Assembly (NCBI GenBank): GCA_003254905.1
Contig: QANU01094326.1
Coordinates: forward strand, 85,940 to 149,939
DNA length: 64,000 nt
DNA from: Nissolia schottii
Lineage: Eukaryota; Streptophyta; Magnoliopsida; Fabales; Fabaceae
Reading direction: 5' to 3'
The notes below the pieces were generated by a model that was given only the letters and a program-made list of their open reading frames with translations, had not been told where the DNA came from and searched no databases. The translations under genes were made by a program, and so were the position numbers. Below are positions 61,277 to 64,000 of the stretch, piece by piece; the stretch's first letter is position 1, and the number at the start of each line of letters is the position of its first letter.

Positions 61277-62446
61277 TTCGGGAAATTGCATAACTCTTAA
61301 ATGGTGGAGAAACTCATTGTTTATGGTTTTGTGCAATTAATTTTTTTTTTCTTGTTTTCTTTTCTCTTTTTCCCCTCCATTTTACACAACTTCTACTTAT
61401 CCAATTTCATATATTTTGTAGGGTTCCAAATTCCAAATGTTGTTTAGTCAAGTTGGATGATATTTTTACAAATACTTTTTGCTGCTGCTTCCTTCTCTTT
61501 TACTGTTGCTTCTCTGAGTACTTTGCAGGATTCCTTAAATTGCTTGAACAGACGAGATATATTGAAGGATAAACAAACAGCTTTTTACCCAATAGAAATT
61601 CTGTGTTGCTTTTAATGTGGATGCCCTTTTCATAATTTTCTTTTCCGCTTCCCAAATCTTGATCACATTCTTATCCAGAGTCATTACAAGATTAGTCCCA
61701 GTCATGTTTATCTAAGATATGATGGCATGACAGAAAATTATTGTAGGAGATAAGCCTAGTAAGTTTTCTTGTCCTTCGACACACTTATTTGTTCATGTAA
61801 GTAGCTTCAGATAATCTAGATGGATTAGCTTCCTTCATTATGTTTTTGGTATTAACATTCCTATTGAAAAGAAGATTTGAAAAATTGGCCTCAGGTTATT
61901 ATCATATAATATGGAAATTCGGTATGTTAGACCTTTCAGGTGCTGAAATACTTGAAATGGGGGAGGGTAAGGGAACTGGAATTGCTCAATGCCAGGCTAG
62001 ATGCATCCTTGCAGCATAAAGCTCATGACTTCTGATTAGTTCCATGTCAGGAATTACGGATATTTTGTGAGATTGTCATTTCCGTGTGTTCGATACACTG
62101 TAGATATTGACACACGGTGACACTTAATGGATACTTATGTCAAAAGTGTATAAATAAAAGGTTTATATTAGGATTGTGTCTAAGCATGTTTGTGCCATAT
62201 CTAAAAGTTTTTTGCCCGTGTTAAGGTTGTGTTCGAATAAAAAATATTTTAAATGCTAAATAAATTTATCATAATATGAACTTTTAAAAAATTAGTAAGT
62301 ATTGACATATGAAACTATTTATAGACTATAATACATCATATATTTTAAAAGGGTGTTTAGAAAATATTGAAAATTAATAGTTTGACATAAATAAAAAATA
62401 TAATAATATTATTGTAAATCTTTAATTTTATATGAAAAATGATTGG
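61277..62446. other. TUFA 3' UTR and spacer
   Basis: The 3' UTR probably ends within the first 200-300 bases. The phrase 'gttcgatacactgtagatattgacacacggtgacac' near 62090 resembles the repeat debris at 28.2-28.5 kb in reverse. No gene is supported. Confidence 0.5.
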
Positions 62447-62930
62447 TGTACACCTTACAATTTGCTACCATACTATAAACCAATGATTTTATAGGCCACA
62501 CAACTACCGTGCACAAACATTTTAAACTATTATTTATTAATTCATTTTTAACTCACAAATACTTTTAATTATCGTGTACAAACATTTTTAACTATCTCGC
62601 ACAAATATTTATAGATATGTGCCATATTACAAACATATTTAGATAACATGCACAAACTTTTTATTATAGTGCACAAACATTTTTAATTATCGTGCACAAA
62701 CATTTTAAACTGTTGTGCATAAACATTTTTAATTATCATGCACAAACATTTTAAACAGTTCAAAATGTTTGTGCGCAACATTTCAAAAAGTTTGTGTGTA
62801 ACAGTTGAAAAAGTTTGTGCACAACAGTTAAAAATGTTTGTGCACAACGATAGAGTGAGTGCACGCAATGTGAGAGTAGACGGTAGATCCTACGTAGGTG
62901 GCAGTACGATGGCAGTATTTAGGGTGTACA
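62447..62930. mobile_element. Foldback element built of GTGCACAAACATTTT repeats
   Basis: The ends TGTACACCTTACAA and (read back) TGTACACCCTAAAT form short inverted termini. Inside, units of about 22 bp with the word GTGCACAAACATTTTTAATT run head to tail in one direction up to about 62757, then in the opposite direction (AAAATGTTTGTGCGCAAC and relatives) to about 62850, so the centre is a large hairpin. The TGTACA ends and CACAAAC words link it to the element at 9997-10842. No coding sequence and no certain target duplication are seen. Confidence 0.75.
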
Positions 62931-64000
62931 TGTAGCATGACTCATTTTATATATATACACCATGTCTATGTCAAGTAAATTTTTTAAGTTGGTGTGTTAC
63001 ATCTCGTGTCCGTGTTGGTGTTGTTGTAACATTTGGTATGCCAGCATCCACTACTATTTATGTAAATTTATTAATTTTGTTTTGATCTTTTTTTTTTAAT
63101 TTTATTTCTCATAACATGACCCACTCATGTTAGCAGAAAACACGAGAGAATCTTAATCCGGTCTGCAATTGGTCATTTGTGGTTGCACAATGGTTTATTA
63201 CCTCATTTCCTTTCCCTTTCCTAGTATAATCAGTTAATCACCCTAGATGCTGCAAATGAACAAATGCAACATCCAACTCTAACCATGAATGGAATAGGAT
63301 ATAGGTAACTCGGCAGAAAACAGAAACTTAGTGAAGCCGTCATAATGAGAACTACCTTGGAATGATTTTAATAATGCATGTAAAGATGAATAGCATGTTT
63401 GCTTTTTACATGAAGAACACCCAAAATTAATTTTGGAGTTTTAGAAATGAGAAAAATTTTATTTTGGTGATTCTCATAATCAATTCTAATTGTTTTTACC
63501 TAAAAACCAAATATGCACCTAAAGGTGTCGAATTTTAATTTTGATAATGGTTTTACATTTTCCTAGAAAAAAGGGTAAAAATTTATAGCTACACCCACGC
63601 TTACTCGATATGGTACTACAGAAAATTTTGTACACTTTGACTAATGGTGGCATTAAAGGGTGTTGTAAAATCTTGGTTGAATTAATGGGGACAACATAAA
63701 TGTTCTATATTCATGAATGCTGCCATAGAAGGTGAAACAACCTAATTAAATTTTCAGAAAAGAGTTGGTTTTTGGTTAAGTGTCCAACTTCCATTATCAT
63801 TTCTTATAAATTTGATCCATTCCAAAATTAGAGAATGAATCATCCCATCTCATGTTTGTTTTTAATATGATCGTGTCATGTTATGTCGATGAAGTAACAA
63901 TATTAGCTAGCTTTTCGCAAAATAGATATGTGAATTCAATAAAGTAACCCAAAACGGAAAAATCCTATATAGATATAAAAATATATAATAAACAGTTCAA
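62931..64000. other. Right-hand spacer without a supported gene
   Basis: AT-rich sequence with no open frame of note, no terminal repeats and no recognisable exon on either strand up to the window edge. Confidence 0.55.

Overview
The window is nuclear DNA from a flowering plant, most likely a legume. Genes are split by GT-AG introns, there is no operon structure, spacers are AT-rich, and class I and class II transposable elements are abundant. The legume assignment is inferred from how the proteins read and was not tested by alignment. Seven gene bodies can be supported. From left to right they are: a TAPT1/POD1 membrane protein (minus, 3' end outside the window); a Mn-dependent ADP-ribose/CDP-alcohol diphosphatase (plus); an NRT3/NAR2 nitrate-transport partner lacking its N-terminal exon (minus); a nine-exon PRUNE1-like DHHA2 protein (plus); an intronless DUF868 protein (minus); a WNK kinase with eight coding exons (plus); and nuclear-encoded chloroplast elongation factor Tu (plus). 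I worked out exon chains by hand so that phases agree across every junction.

Layout: 0.8-4.8 kb TAPT1/POD1; 5-17.2 kb a transposon-rich spacer holding a Stowaway-like MITE, an element packed with CACAAAC-type repeats, a 3,079-bp solo LTR with a perfect 5-bp target duplication, and a decayed hAT element; 17.3-19.9 kb the diphosphatase; 21.6-22.2 kb NRT3-like; 22.2-28.8 kb nested Stowaways, an LTR-like block with palindromes and a CACTA terminus; 29-37.2 kb the PRUNE1-like gene, whose introns are full of MITEs and foldbacks; 39.2-40.3 kb DUF868; 42.8-45.7 kb a CACTA-like region enclosing a plastid ndhD fragment and a SINE; 48.4-51.3 kb a decayed CACTA element; 52.7 kb a second SINE; 53.4-56.9 kb WNK; 58.9-61.3 kb TUFA; 62.4-62.9 kb a foldback element resembling the one at 10 kb.

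The genes share no pathway; this is an ordinary euchromatic neighbourhood. The most notable observations are two U12-type introns (one AT-AC, one GT-AG), a 49-codon in-frame duplication in the POD1 homologue, two unrelated LTR-like blocks each carrying an array of short GC-rich palindromes, a plastid ndhD insert that keeps its ACG start codon and ends at an ambiguous base, and a PRUNE-like protein that seems to have lost the acidic metal ligands of the DHH fold. I found no CRISPR array, operon or convincing new multi-gene system.
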